From NCBI GenBank assembly GCA_964019415.1, contig OZ025870.1, positions 6,081,415 through 6,145,414 on the forward strand: DNA of 64,000 nucleotides. Direction: 5' to 3'. A program made the translations under genes and the position numbers. The notes under the pieces are model-generated. The model worked only from the letters and a program-made list of their open reading frames with translations. It searched no databases and was not told where the DNA came from. This document shows positions 33,078 to 45,465 of this stretch, in pieces (positions within the stretch are counted from its first letter, which is position 1; the number at the start of each line of letters is the position of its first letter). Origin of the DNA: Ianthella basta. Lineage: Eukaryota > Porifera > Demospongiae > Verongiida > Ianthellidae.

Positions 33078-34955
33078 TTTCTACGCAAACACTTTTCCTA
33101 ATAATGAACCTTTGCTGACATTTTGGCCGCGATGTTGTGGCCTTAATCAGAGCATATACTGAGTAAGAACAATATGGCATGTCACTGAAGTATAGCCATG
33201 CAGGTTGGCTAGCATCTGTTGCTGCTAACATCATAGGGATCAAGTGATGTCACCTCAACTTCTATTCATTTGCATCAGTGTACCCTCAGCATGCTTTGTT
33301 TAAGTATGACCTATGTAAGGATACAGCAGCACAACCCCAAGCTGCCCTCCTCGGTATCCGTTATCACTGCCAGGATTGCAAACAAGAGCATCTGTGCACC
33401 ATTGATTTCCCGCAATGTTGAGCATGTGTAAACACTGAGAATAGTCTGATTGTCCTCACCCATCCCTCCTGCAACCACTACTAACGCATGCATTGTGTAT
33501 AGTAACACCAGGGTGTAGTTGCATGGTGGCCACAGGTGGCATAGTTCTTGTTACCAACCTTGTCCAGTCCACGAGCTGACAGGATGGTGATGGTACTGGG
33601 TGATGCTTCTCCCCCTATGAGAACTACCAGGCTCTTGATTGAGACACCTTGACTCTTGTACTGTGTGGTGGGTGGGTGGCAGTGTACTCAATGTGCAATG
33701 ATTCACATTTCATACCTGCACTCAACAAGCTGAATCAACATCACCACACAAGCTCAATCCCCCCACAGACTGATGTACCCATGTGCTTGTATGTTATGCT
33801 TCTGACTTCAAACGTGCTCCATCTCCATATCAAGATCTCCATAATCTTAGGGCCGCAGCAAGAGATTTGACCTCGCTTTCATCCATAGGCACTGATATCT
33901 GCCTCCTTAACCTGAGCTTGGTGGGGGATGATTGAATCTGCCATATTCTCTAGCCTATAATGTACCTGCTTATAAACCACTTTGGTGGCATGGGGTGGGG
34001 GCTTGTCCACTGAAAGGGCCATCACACCTTCACTATTGCTGATGACATTGTCCAAGTCCATGGAATGGTTGAGCAACTTGTATGTGCTGCTGGCATGCAC
34101 ACAGACATTCTAGTGTTCAACCGCGCCCTGCTGTTTGCGACTTGAGCTCTGTGAGTCATAATGAGATCCTTGATAGACCACCAAGTGTAACTTGACAGGC
34201 TAAGGATATTGTACACCTCATACAGTGGACATCTCAATGAATCATCTGCAGCCAAAATTGAGCTATCTTATGGCTGCCAACCTAATACAACAGCACCTAG
34301 ATCGCCATTTAAGTTTCCCATGACACTTTATCAATCAAATGCTATCGTCACTCAGTTACACGTGTTATCTGTCGAGTACAGGACAACAGGAAAGGAGTCT
34401 GTCTTCAGTTAGTGCTGGTACGACTTGCATTCACTATTTAGCAGTGGATGCTCATAGAATCTGTATGCATGCAAGAATTGGAAGCAGAAAGTGGGCTACA
34501 TAACTCAGGGATATGAAGGAGTTAAATGGTATTTTGAATAATGTAGGCAAGAAATTGAATAATGTTGCATTTTTGCAGTTGGGCACAAAGACATTGTAGC
34601 ATATGGAATTTGAAACCCAACTCCCAATGCATATAAAACTATTTATTTATTATATTTATATTATGCCTTTGCACTTTCAAAGCTTCTTTCTGCATATTTC
34701 TGAAGTCTATTAATCTATCGATCCAAAAAAAAGATGATTCGCTTTACATATCTTCAAATTGGCAAACAGTTGGAAAATCTCCTAATAGATGAAATTGTTC
34801 TATGTTTTATGCTTCTTTGTGCTTGTATGTATACAAGCCATTTTATCACTTAGTGTTTACTTCTTGTGTGTGTAACAGTGATCAGCTGTTACTTTTCCTT
34901 CCTTCCTTCAGAAATTGCACTGAAAGGCAGCCAGCAATAATTATCACTTGTCTTC
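33078..34955. other. Gene-poor stretch upstream of the DEAH-RBR gene
   Basis: No recognisable coding segment. Probably contains the promoter and 5' UTR of the gene at 34956. A pyrimidine-rich CCTTCCTTCCTTCAG ending at about 34912 could be a splice acceptor for a 5' UTR intron, placing the start codon 44 bases into the last UTR exon (inference). Confidence 0.45.
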
Positions 34956-37900
34956 ATGGCGGAACAACAGAGAACTCCTTCCAAGCCAAACAAAACTTCA
35001 GTGCATTTTCAAATTGAAGAACGCACAACTAAGGAAACTTTTGTGTCCTATTTGTGTGGGATCTTATCGCTATCTCATTTACGTCTGACAAGATGGGCTC
35101 TTGATGAAAATGGAGTCATTTTGGCAGAAGCTGAATTTGAGAGCCTAAGTAAAGCGAAGCAGGTTGTGAAGGTACTGAGCAAACGAGGGAAGGGATTTGA
35201 AGCATCCCTTCAGGAATTCACATTTCCATCTTTCATCTCCAGTATTGACAATTTCAAGGAAAGCATTCACAAGAAAGAGCAACAGCTCACCGTGGTCCAC
35301 AGCCAGAAATTGGTGAATTTGAATGAACAGCTGATGGCCTTGAAAATCCCCAAGCGTTGCTCTCCTGAAGAGTTTGTAAGGCTCAACCACAAAAAGCAAG
35401 TTGTCCAGGAGAAGGTTACAGAGTGTGAAAAGCAGCAGCTAGAATTCACCAGATACTGTGAACGACTGCATCCAGAGCTTGAACACCTGAAGTCATCAGT
35501 TTCAAAAGCAAGGAAGGTGGTGGAGAAGAATCTTATGACAATGCGGAAGAACTTCGGCCGTGAGTGCTGTAGATTCGCTAAAGCTCTGCCAATTTATGCA
35601 AGAAGACAAGAAATTGTTGAGATAGTGTCACGTCAGCAAGTGACCATTCTCATTGGTGAGACAGGATGTGGAAAAAGCACCCAGCTAGTCCAGTATCTCT
35701 ATGATGCAGGTGTAGGTAGTGGAGGGCTTATTGCGTGCACTCAACCACGCAAAGTAGCTGCTGTCAGTCTCGCGAAGTATGTCAGTGAAGAAATGGGTGC
35801 TAGGTTGGGTGTAGAGATTGGATATAAGGTTGGCATGCAAGGTGGCAGATTTTCAGAGCACACTCAGCTTGTGTTCATGACTGACCATGCTCTGCTCAAT
35901 GAGTGTGTGGAAGACAGAAACTTCACCAAGTACTCATGTATTGTAGTTGATGAGGCTCATGAAAGAAGCCTTCAGACTGACATTCTCCTGGCACTTATTA
36001 AACAGTGCTTGCCACATCGCCCAGACCTAAAGGTCATCATTACGTCAGCTACCATCGACCCTCAGCAGTTTATTCAATATTTTGGAACAGACGACCCAAT
36101 TTTGAGAGTTTCGGGGAGAACCTTCCCTGTGAGTGTAATCTGGAACCCCCTGAATATTCCAGATTTGCCTAGTGACACAGGCTATTGCGATAATGCAGTC
36201 AAAATGGCAGAAATTATTCACCATGAGGAAGCTGCAGGTGACGTGCTAGTTTTCCTAACTTCAGCTGCTGAAATTGATCGTGCTTGTGTAGCCATGACAG
36301 AGAGAGTTGGAGACACAGCAGTAGTGCTGCCACTGCATGGAAAAATGCAGCCTGATGATCAGCAAAAGGTTTTCCAGGTTTATGGCTTGCGGAAAATTGT
36401 CTTTGCTACAAATGTAGCTGAAACATCTGTCACTATTCCTGGTGTGAAGTACATAGTGGACACTGGTTTGGCGAAGGAACTCTTTTTCAATCCGAAAAAG
36501 AATATGAACTCTCTCGAAGTTCGGCCCATTAGCAAGAGCTCAGCTGAACAGAGGAAGGGGAGAGCAGGACGGACCAGCGAGGGAAAATGTTATCGACTCT
36601 ACAGCATTGAAGTTTATGCCGCAATGACTGAGAGAACTGCACCTGAGATTTTGAGGGTGCATCTTACTCATGCAGCTTTAAAGCTCTTTCAGCTTGGGGT
36701 AGGTAACATTCTACATTTTGACTTTGTAGAAGCTCCTAGCCAGGATGCTCTGTGCAAGGCCATGGAGACACTTGAGTTTCTTGAGGCGGTGAAGGACAAT
36801 GAATTGACCGATCTTGGTAAGCAAATGGCCGTATTGCCTATCGACCCTCAGTTCGCCAAAATTCTTTTTCTAGGAGCTGAAGCTGGTATTGGTCATGAAG
36901 CTGCCATTTCTGTTGCCATGTCGAGTTGTGGAGGAGGTGTCTTCTTTCGGAGTGACGAAGTGAAGGAGGAAAGTGACAAGAAGAAGATTCAGTTCTGTCA
37001 CCATGGGGGTGACCAAATGACAAACCTCAATGTATATTGGAAGTGGTCCCAGGAGAAGAAGGAGGATCGCAATAGGTGGTGTGTAGATAACTATGTCAAT
37101 GCTAAGACAATGCGATTAGTAGAGGAGGTAGTAAAAGAGCTCAGGGTTATCTGTGAACAGCAGTTTAAGATCATGCTGCATGCAAGAATTCCAGATTTGC
37201 AGTTGGCGGAGGAGAAGCTGCCAAGACTGTACTTCAAAGTTTTCATGCGTAACATCAGTGTCTTCCTTGGTCACGAACGAGTTGGATATGTGACTAAAGA
37301 CCTTGCTGGTGAGGCTGTGGTAATCTTTCCAGGCTCAGCCCTTCCTACACTAAATGATTCTCCTCAATTTCTTGTCTTTGAGAAGACCCTGAAAACGTCA
37401 CAGCATTTTCTCTTGCAGGTGACTCCAGTCAAGGAGGAATGGGTGGAAGAAGCTGTTGCTGCTAAGCAACTCTCTGCCCACCCAAATGATACCTTCAAGC
37501 AGTATTTTGTGTCTCCAGTCCGTGTTCCACGTATTGGACAAGAAGTCTTCAGACTTGCATTCTTTGGCAAGGGAAAGCTGCAACAACTGAAGCAGAATCT
37601 CAGCCATACCTGCAATGATACGCCTCACACTTTCATTATTCAGAAAGACAGAGCTGCAGTGTGTCTGTACAGTCAGGCTCAATACCACGTAGCAGCGAAG
37701 ACAATGATTGAAGACATTGTGAAAGGTGTCAGAACTGAAATGAGAGTGAAGGTGCTTGAATGGGGAGTGACACGCAAGGAAGATGATGTTCGGATTGTCC
37801 TAGGAGCAGGAGGCTCCATTCAGAGCATAATGATGCCAGATGAATATCGCACTTTGATTGTGAAGGGACAGCGCAGTGAAGCTTGGACAAGTGAGTTCAC

Positions 37901-39920
37901 TGGCCTGTTATCCAGTTATGGTAACATTGCCAGTGTCAACCTTCGAGCTGATATGTCATCAACTTTTGTCACATTCTGCAATCCCGATGATGCTGCAAAG
38001 GCTTACTCAGCAATCCAGCCTCTTCTAGAGGAGGGAATCACAGTTTATCCATCTATGAAGAAATCCAGTGGAGAAAGCTCTCAGTTCACAGTCAGAGTTG
38101 AGTGGTGCCGGAGAAAAAGGCAAAATTTTGCTTTCTTAACATTTGAATCACCTGGAGATAGCTTGATAGCCCTGGCCAGTTTATCCTCTCTTATTGTTGC
38201 CGGATCAATTCTGAAGTTCCGCCCTTCCAAAGATGGGCAGCCCCAATTATTTGTCACTAACGTTGGCCAGCAAGTCTCTGAAGAAGCCCTTAAACAAGCT
38301 GTGGAGTTGCGACTCCAGGCATATGACATCTCTGTTAAGGCAAAGATTGGTTTAGAGAAAGGTTACCCAACCACACCAGAGCAATTGCAAGCCTATAAAC
38401 GGCAGTTGGACACTGTCATATCGCGGTATGCAACCAAAGGACAGTACACCATTGACTTGAAATCACCACAACTTCACCATCCCATGCATTTGGCTTTTGT
38501 ACATTTCCACAACCCTGAGGAAGGCCACAGGACATTGACTGAGCTCTGCCATGAGCAAATTGGCGATAATTTTCTGCAGGCAAAAGCTTGTCTGTCTTCC
38601 TCTATCAGCTATCCTAAGAAAGTTTTTGCTGCTCTCAAAGACACCATTGATGAGGCCATGGACGAGATTCGCCGAATGCACAATGGCTCAGTGGCAGTAA
38701 AGGTACTAGACTCACCAAGTCATCCTACCAATTTGGTGAAGCTGACTTCTAATGATGTCCATGCATTCATTCAGGCTAAGAATTTGCTCAACGCTGTTTT
38801 GCAGCCAGATACTATTCAGTGCTCATCACCTGAGCTCCAACAGTACCTCCTCAGGAAAAGCACACGAGAAGAGTTGGAAGCCATCGGCACTGAAACCTCT
38901 ACGTTCATCACTGCAGACCTCAGAATGATGACAGTGAACATCTATGGATCCGAGGGAAACTGCACCCAAGCTAAGGTGGAGCTGAAGAGAAGAATTGAGG
39001 CAAAGATTCAGCCTGGTGTAGTATGTCATACCATTGAATTGAAGGCCCCTGGGAGGCCCCCAGGGTTAATGAAATTCATTGTGTCCAAGTTTGGAACTGA
39101 CTTGAGCTCACTGCTGGAAAGAGAGGGTGTTAGTGATGCAACCTTGGATGCACGCCGGCACATTCTCACACTGTATTGTACAGAAGAATCACTCAAATCA
39201 GTGCAGGAGCTGCTGGATAACTTCAGCTCCAGCACACGTTCGCAGAACCCAGCAATGCAGTCACCCGATGAGGAAGACATCACCTGCTGTGTCTGCTACT
39301 GCCCTGTGGAAGAAGTAGCAGAGCAGTGTCGACTAGAATACTGTGGGCACTTGTACTGCTTGGACTGTGTCCAGGTGCAGATTTCACCCAATGCAGTCAC
39401 CTTTCCTATCACTTGTGCAGCTGAAGACTGTGGACAACCATTTGTTTGGCATGATTTTGAAAGTCTTTTCAAGAGGACAAAGTACAGATTTGAAGTTCTG
39501 CTGAAGTCGTCTCTTCAAAGTTACATCCTTGCTCATCAGAAGGAAGTGAAGAGTTGTCCTACGCCAGATTGTGATATGATTTACAAAGTGTCCACAGCTG
39601 AAAATGGACGTCCTTTCCTTTGTTCTCATTGTGGAGTGCGTATATGCACAAAATGCCACGTACAATACCATGATGGGCTGTCATGTGCAATGTACATGTG
39701 TGGAAAGGATTCAGATAAAGATTTTGAGACATGGCTGAGACAGGATCCAGACAATCGCAAGAAATGCCCAAAGTGTACAACCCCCATTGAGAAGATTGAA
39801 GGATGCCAACGCATGACTTGCAAGTGTGGTGCTCACATTTGTTGGTATTGCTTAAGCTACTTTCCAAACTCTCAACAGTGCTATGCCCATTTGCGGACGT
39901 CTCATGGAGGGTTTGCATAG
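34956..39920 (+). CDS. DEAH-box RNA helicase fused to an RBR E3 ubiquitin ligase, single exon
   Basis: 1,654 residues in one uninterrupted frame. Order: N-terminal helical region (about 60-215); helicase core with GETGCGKS (about 233-240), TQPRK, DEAH (332-335), SAT (364-366), TNVAETSVTIPG and QRKGRAGRT (about 530-538); HA2/ratchet (about 610-700); OB-fold (about 755-835); RRM-like modules (about 965-1025, 1042-1110, 1094-1195); KH-like segments (about 1240-1425); and an RBR module with RING1 (about 1445-1490), IBR (about 1530-1575) and RING2 (about 1603-1650). The presumed catalytic Cys of RING2 is the Cys in IEGCQRM at residue 1617. It would unwind or translocate on RNA and attach ubiquitin through a thioester relay. 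The closest architecture I know is the plant DEAH11/DEAH12 group and similar unnamed invertebrate proteins. The start has G at +4. No introns, unlike the neighbouring kinesin. A possible ATTAAA poly(A) signal is at 40031. Confidence 0.93.
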   Translation: MAEQQRTPSKPNKTSVHFQIEERTTKETFVSYLCGILSLSHLRLTRWALDENGVILAEAEFESLSKAKQVVKVLSKRGKGFEASLQEFTFPSFISSIDNFKESIHKKEQQLTVVHSQKLVNLNEQLMALKIPKRCSPEEFVRLNHKKQVVQEKVTECEKQQLEFTRYCERLHPELEHLKSSVSKARKVVEKNLMTMRKNFGRECCRFAKALPIYARRQEIVEIVSRQQVTILIGETGCGKSTQLVQYLYDAGVGSGGLIACTQPRKVAAVSLAKYVSEEMGARLGVEIGYKVGMQGGRFSEHTQLVFMTDHALLNECVEDRNFTKYSCIVVDEAHERSLQTDILLALIKQCLPHRPDLKVIITSATIDPQQFIQYFGTDDPILRVSGRTFPVSVIWNPLNIPDLPSDTGYCDNAVKMAEIIHHEEAAGDVLVFLTSAAEIDRACVAMTERVGDTAVVLPLHGKMQPDDQQKVFQVYGLRKIVFATNVAETSVTIPGVKYIVDTGLAKELFFNPKKNMNSLEVRPISKSSAEQRKGRAGRTSEGKCYRLYSIEVYAAMTERTAPEILRVHLTHAALKLFQLGVGNILHFDFVEAPSQDALCKAMETLEFLEAVKDNELTDLGKQMAVLPIDPQFAKILFLGAEAGIGHEAAISVAMSSCGGGVFFRSDEVKEESDKKKIQFCHHGGDQMTNLNVYWKWSQEKKEDRNRWCVDNYVNAKTMRLVEEVVKELRVICEQQFKIMLHARIPDLQLAEEKLPRLYFKVFMRNISVFLGHERVGYVTKDLAGEAVVIFPGSALPTLNDSPQFLVFEKTLKTSQHFLLQVTPVKEEWVEEAVAAKQLSAHPNDTFKQYFVSPVRVPRIGQEVFRLAFFGKGKLQQLKQNLSHTCNDTPHTFIIQKDRAAVCLYSQAQYHVAAKTMIEDIVKGVRTEMRVKVLEWGVTRKEDDVRIVLGAGGSIQSIMMPDEYRTLIVKGQRSEAWTSEFTGLLSSYGNIASVNLRADMSSTFVTFCNPDDAAKAYSAIQPLLEEGITVYPSMKKSSGESSQFTVRVEWCRRKRQNFAFLTFESPGDSLIALASLSSLIVAGSILKFRPSKDGQPQLFVTNVGQQVSEEALKQAVELRLQAYDISVKAKIGLEKGYPTTPEQLQAYKRQLDTVISRYATKGQYTIDLKSPQLHHPMHLAFVHFHNPEEGHRTLTELCHEQIGDNFLQAKACLSSSISYPKKVFAALKDTIDEAMDEIRRMHNGSVAVKVLDSPSHPTNLVKLTSNDVHAFIQAKNLLNAVLQPDTIQCSSPELQQYLLRKSTREELEAIGTETSTFITADLRMMTVNIYGSEGNCTQAKVELKRRIEAKIQPGVVCHTIELKAPGRPPGLMKFIVSKFGTDLSSLLEREGVSDATLDARRHILTLYCTEESLKSVQELLDNFSSSTRSQNPAMQSPDEEDITCCVCYCPVEEVAEQCRLEYCGHLYCLDCVQVQISPNAVTFPITCAAEDCGQPFVWHDFESLFKRTKYRFEVLLKSSLQSYILAHQKEVKSCPTPDCDMIYKVSTAENGRPFLCSHCGVRICTKCHVQYHDGLSCAMYMCGKDSDKDFETWLRQDPDNRKKCPKCTTPIEKIEGCQRMTCKCGAHICWYCLSYFPNSQQCYAHLRTSHGGFA

Positions 39921-42900
39921 CTAGGTTTGTACTTCTAACATTTCAGACAGATTTCACAATTGTTTAATACCATGTAGTTGAACTAACTATCTCATAGTCT
40001 TTTTATTTATTGTGTACTTCATACGAAGCAATTAAACACTTCCTTTAACAATTCCTGTTATGTGTTCGTAAGATGAATATAATTATTTGCAGTTGATCAT
40101 GATTGCGATGCATTCATGAGTCAATCTAAATTTAGTGGATAATTATGCGTACATATATAAACATAGCATTAAATTGCATTGAACAGCATGTATATATGAT
40201 GGAAAGCTTTCAGTAACTGCAGCAGTCACGGCATGCAAACTTCACAAGACTTAGTATAATTACACATAAGTGATGGCAGTATATACGTAGATTTTGCAAA
40301 GACGCATGCATTATATACCTGCAAGAGCATGATGATCATGAGTATGTGAACGTGCACAGGTCATTGAAGCAGCACTGATCATGATTCATGTACAAACAGC
40401 CAGAGCTTCTGATGTGTATGTATAATTATATATAACATGGCTATAATTATTTGCAATAGCACTAGCTATACTTATATATCGATCTCTCCAGACATGCTTG
40501 AACATAATTTTTCTTTATATATATAATTATGGTAATACAATGGCATATGCGTGATTGATCGATAATTATATGCAGAATGATAAATCACTTGTCATTATTG
40601 TGTATATCAGGATGTTATATATGGTATGATTGTATCACGGCATATCCCAAAATGCTGTTGCATTTCACAATGTCATATTGCATGCATCTTCTGTCTCACC
40701 AAACACACAAGCAGTTCAGCAAAGGGACTGCTTTCATCTTCTTTCCCTGGAAGGAATTCCATGACATGAGTGCTTGCATCAAAGCCTACTCCTTCTGTAC
40801 TAGTTACGAGGAATCAGCTGAGTCCATGGCCAATTGGTAGAAGGTGAACCGTCCCAAGGAAGAGTCTTTAAGCAGCATGGTGTGCCGCTCTACCTTCAGT
40901 GGCGTCTTCCAGCTTGCTAACAATGTGATGTAACTTGATGTTTGGACATTCATTCAGTTCTTCCAGCCAACAGATGGAAGCAAACACTCTGTGATGATAA
41001 GCTGCTTGATGCTGGATCATGGCCAGCTTCAAAACTTCTTCCTTATAACACTATCTTCACTACGGATGGAAGTGACTGGGGCTACTGCATGCGTGGACTG
41101 TTGCGGTTCTATAGGAACTGGTCCTGCAGAGCGACTAATGGCTTTTATAGAATGTGATGTGGTATTGCTCTGGGGCTGAAGAGACAATACGGACTAGTAC
41201 ATGAGTAATCGTAGAGAGAGGTTGGAGCCACAGTCCTGCCTCCCCTTGAAATGAATGAAAGGTGCACACAAAGACGGACTGGGTAAGACTCCAATGGTCT
41301 AAAGCAAGGAATATCATCAAAAAACTGCTGAAAGAATGCACTGATGACAGTCCAAAGTCAATTGCAATTCTGGTACTGGTTGCAAAGGCTGTAGCTAAAT
41401 GTAGCCATTTGAAATGCACGTGTAGGGGAATTCCGTCAGTAAGTCTAGCCACCAAAAATCAGCTCAGCTAAAAACTGTCTCCAGGAGGAACCACTTTGAT
41501 GATTCAGTGGATCTTAGAATATAATTTCATTTCGTTAGCCAGCTACCCTGCATTCAGCTAGCTAGCTAGCTAGAATGTACTCACTATTCTGTTTCCATAA
41601 TTATGCATGTGCCTTATGTTATATAGTGCAACAGCAATGCATCTCACATGGTATAACATAGCAACTGGACTGCATTGTTATTCACTGCAATTATGCAAAC
41701 GTGCATGTCTATTGTGTGCCTATAACATAGGCACACAATATTATATATACCTAGCTATAAAATTATTTTGTGTCTAAATGCCATACATGCATGCACACAG
41801 TGTGTTAAGCAAATCAAGCATAAATAACAAACAGGCACATTTATATAACTTAGTCACACATATGCAGTCTACGAATGTGTGGTGTCTGTATATTTGTGCC
41901 CAATTCGAATTCAGGGAGGAGTTAGCTATAGGGTGATCCACAGCAGATCCATAAAGGGAGCACCAGTCCTGAAGTATTATGAGAAATCAGGCAAGATTAG
42001 TGACCTGGATTAATCCTCTTAAAGTGTTACTGTTTAATTTATTACAATTTTCTTTATTGCACTTAAGGAATGTCTGCATGTCCACTCAATCCTTAAACCC
42101 CTGAGAGCTGGATGGCATTTCATGGTTTCTCAGGGAAATAGCGAAGAAAACGTAGACATAAATGGACACACAAACTATTAATCTTGATTATACTCTTGAC
42201 TAGTTATATTAGCAAACATAATTTTAGTAGTTCAGTATAGTAGCCATGTGTCATACACACTAAAGCAGCTAGGCTAAGCTAATGCTGCAGTTACTGGCCA
42301 TCCATGTGTTCCTTGAAGTCCTTCATCACAACACGTTGCATTTCATGAAAGGTGAAATCGCTATATCTGGTAGAAATTCATCAATCACTGCTGTGCTAGC
42401 CACATAATCAAAGTAGGGCCACTGGGTGAAGTCATTAGTGCCATACTGGTATCACTGAATGGTGGCACAGTAGTCGTCAGTGTAGTTCCACAGCTGGTGG
42501 GTCTGGAACCAATTTGGGGAGATCTATGTTACATCACTCTTCTTTACATCAAACTACTTCAAAGGCACAGCATCATTGTGGTCTGTGTGCTTATTGAAGG
42601 TCTTGATGGCCAAGCCACAGTGAAGCTATAGTCTGGCCCACTAGACTGTCCCTTAAGTGCCTGGTAGGTGTGGAAGGGAAGGGAATATAATATGTTATAC
42701 GGTCGAATTGGTGTTCATTCAAGATTTCATAACATTGTTATAGCAAATGGAATTAGTGAATGGGTGGGTGTGGGTGTTGTGAACAATTAAGTCAGATGAC
42801 AGGAGTATGCACAGCTAGTGCTGAAGGCACTATAGCCCTAGGCCTCCTGCTTCACTGATATACACGCATGCACAGTATATACTGTATGCATCCACACAAT

Positions 42901-43740
42901 CATATAGTTGCTGCGCTCAATCCATGTCTCAGATCACATTGCATTATAACATCAAACATAATAATGAAACTTGCTAAAGCAACAAACATATGTATATAAA
43001 TAGCACAAGCTACTTGTATAATACCAAACAAGAACCATTAAACATGAGTACTAGTATAACAGTACTGTGTATAGTCACGGTTGTACCATCTCAGCCACTA
43101 AGCACTTCGCTTCACACGTTTGGTAGGAGGTGGCAACTGTTGAATATCAATGCACGGCACAAGTAGTGGAGACTCTGAGAGCAGGCCTTCGGGCATTGGC
43201 AAGTGGCTGAGAATGTTGTAGTCTCACAGGAAGAGGGATTTGCCCTCAGTAGGAACTGACAATATCTCAGTTCCAAAGTCGGTAGTGTAGATAGCAATCC
43301 TGCGATCATACTTCCCTACTGTGTGTGTAGGGCCACTCGCAAGAAGATGGCCATAGGAGCGCAATGTCCACTGCATTAATTTTTGAAAATTGGTCTTTGC
43401 CCAACCAGCTAGGAGAAAGAGCGCCTCAGTTTACGTCACGGAATAGAGGAGATTGGCGAACTCCTGCAATTACGGCGCCACCCACAGTGATATGCTCAGG
43501 GATTGTTTAGTTGTCAGAATCAACGCCGATCACATCCAGAGAAGGTTGCTGGCAGAGGGGGATATGTCATTTAAAAACTCTAGATAGCATGTTATATGTA
43601 CATGACAAGAGATGAGTAACCTTTACATGTATCTATTTTTAAGGCTTGCTGATGACTGTCTTTGTCCTTATTCCAATTTAAGGAATCATTCTTACTTGTG
43701 GTTCATGACATTGTGTTGCACGCTGGAATTTTAACAGTCG
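39921..43740. other. AT-rich intergenic stretch
   Basis: Very AT-rich sequence with many ATAATTAT and TATATA words and dispersed short open frames. Segments at about 40690-41160 and 41260-41470 have some open frame but no recognisable family; they could be old transposon debris. A piece at 42625-42690 (GTCTGGCCCACTAGACTGTC) resembles the foldback at 45327-45445. No gene supported. Confidence 0.45.
40031..40036 (+). terminator. Possible polyadenylation signal (ATTAAA) of the DEAH-RBR gene
   Basis: ATTAAA lies 111 bases after the stop codon, in an AT-rich 3' flank. It is the first such variant signal downstream. No cleavage site can be confirmed from sequence alone. Confidence 0.45.
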
Positions 43741-44050
43741 TCTTCTTCTATCAACATCACTATCATATACCTGTTTAACCAGTCTACCACCATCCAATTC
43801 TCAAGGTTCTCCTTCCACTTATTTTGCCTTTCCTTCATCATGTCCACCAGTGGCTGCCACTTGTCCCAGTGACTCATGAATATTCTCTCATTTCTCACCC
43901 TATCAAATTTTGTAACCCACTCTATTCTTCACAGACACATCATTTCGCACGCCTGCAACCTACTTATGTCCTCTTTTACACTGTTCACATTTTGCTGCCA
44001 TAGAGAAGTGTAGGTACTACCACTGCATTGAATATCCAAAGTAGGTTTCC
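43740..44050 (-). pseudogene. LINE reverse transcriptase C-terminal relic
   Basis: On the - strand, frame pieces read NAVVVPTLLYGS, a DRVRNERIF segment and KWKENLENWM, matching the C-terminal part of the LINE at 30043-31858 (NAIVLPTMLYGSETW, DRVRNADVR). Several stops and shifts are present, so it is an old fragment of a related element. Confidence 0.7.
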
Positions 44051-44962
44051 TTCTTCAATGCCCTCCATTCTATCAGAGGAAGTTGAAGACATACATTCCT
44101 CTCGCAATAATTACAAAATTAATGCCATGCATAATATATGTGGACATACAATGTACATTTGTGTATGGCCATATGCTATACATAATTATTGTGCATGTGC
44201 CTGTTGTACAATTTCCACTAAACTAGGTGTGGGGGTCAGGTTGCTGATAATAAAGCACAAGGCAATTTTTAAAGCTGAGGGTCTCATTGCTGATAAAGCT
44301 TCATGCTTTATCAGCACGAAGCCTTGAGCCATAAATTGCATAAAACCTTAAATGATATAGAGTGACGCGCGGGTGGACGGTTGCCTTTCTGTCTTCCAAT
44401 TTCTGATTGCATCATCTGCGAGCCTTATTGAGGATCATTCTGTCGTGTCATCTGTAATCCGAATGGTTGATTTCATATTAACTTGCCATGCATTCTGGTC
44501 AGAAGGAAGGAAGATGAAGCGCATAGTCATAGCAGCAGTGGGCCAAGCGCTCCTCCACTGGTGAGAAGACTGTAAATGAGCCTTGATAGAACAAGCCCAA
44601 GCTGTGCTTTGTTCTTTTTCACCTTGGAAGAACAACTAGCTATATTCTGCCGTTGTTGCTGTCCCTTTGGCTAGCTGGCTAGCTAATGCAAAGATGTCCA
44701 CTTAAACTGCAAGTTCAAGTGACGCAAAATTAAAGGGACTAGTGAAGCACCTTCCCTCTGCTGTTGGAGCACTCGTTAGCAACTTTCAGAAGCGAAGGAT
44801 GGGTAGCAGGCTAGGCTTTCATTATGAAGCAGCAAAGTCACACTTCAGCAGAAATGAAGGCGAACTTTTGATATTCGTGATCTCAGTAGAGCACACTTGA
44901 CAGGATCCACCTTTAAAAGTGTAAGGAAGGAAATTGAGTGCTTGCATTTCTTGTTATAATTA
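44051..44962. other. Stretch without recognised features
   Basis: Short open frames on both strands without domains. A short perfect inverted word, GATAAAGCTTCATGCTTTATC, lies at about 44292-44313. No gene supported. Confidence 0.4.
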
Positions 44963-45267
44963 CCGTATAGCGGGAAAATTTCGTGAGGTTTAATGTTCGC
45001 GATTTCACCAAATTCGCGAAATTTTTCTTCGCGAATTTTCTCCACCCATCATTATAATTATATGCAAACGTCATAATAAGATGGCCGCGGCGTAGCGCAG
45101 AAGTGGGTTTAGCTATTCAAGTGCTATCTTACGGTTCTGTGCTCAAACATTCCCTTCAACTAAGTAGTTTGCCTGCCAAAGAGATGTTTTGGAGGTTGGA
45201 AATCGCAAAATTAAAACCGCGAAATGTTTGGTTTTGAACGAAATCGCGAAATTTTCCCGCTATACGG
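44963..45267. mobile_element. 305-bp MITE, CCGTATA family, TA target duplication
   Basis: Terminal inverted repeats of 21 bp (CCGTATAGCGGGAAAATTTCG) are perfect, with TA on both outer sides (44961-44962; 45268-45269). The interior is full of TTCGCGAA words. Its outermost bases are shared with the element at 52239-52774, suggesting one superfamily with different interiors. Confidence 0.88.
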
Positions 45268-45326
45268 TATAGTGTTCTTTATTGCACACTAGTGTTTTTT
45301 AACTTCCATAAAGAATGGCCATAGAG

Positions 45327-45445
45327 CACACTGCAGTCTGACCTGCTAGACCGTCCCGTAAGCGCCCGGTAGGCGCGGAAGGGAAGAACGGGCGTTTACA
45401 GGATGATCTAGCAGGCTAGATGGGCTGGGAACGAGACTAGACTAA
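45327..45445. mobile_element. Foldback element, CTGCTAGA type
   Basis: Left arm AGTCTGACCTGCTAGACCGT and a right arm whose complement reads ATCTAGCCTGCTAGATCATC, both followed inward by GTAARCGCCCG. The right end runs into GGGAACGAGACTA, the TAGTCTCG terminus. It relates to the segments at 21996-22100 and 42625-42690. Confidence 0.6.
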
Positions 45446-45465
45446 AGGTTGACTAGCAGGGTTAA

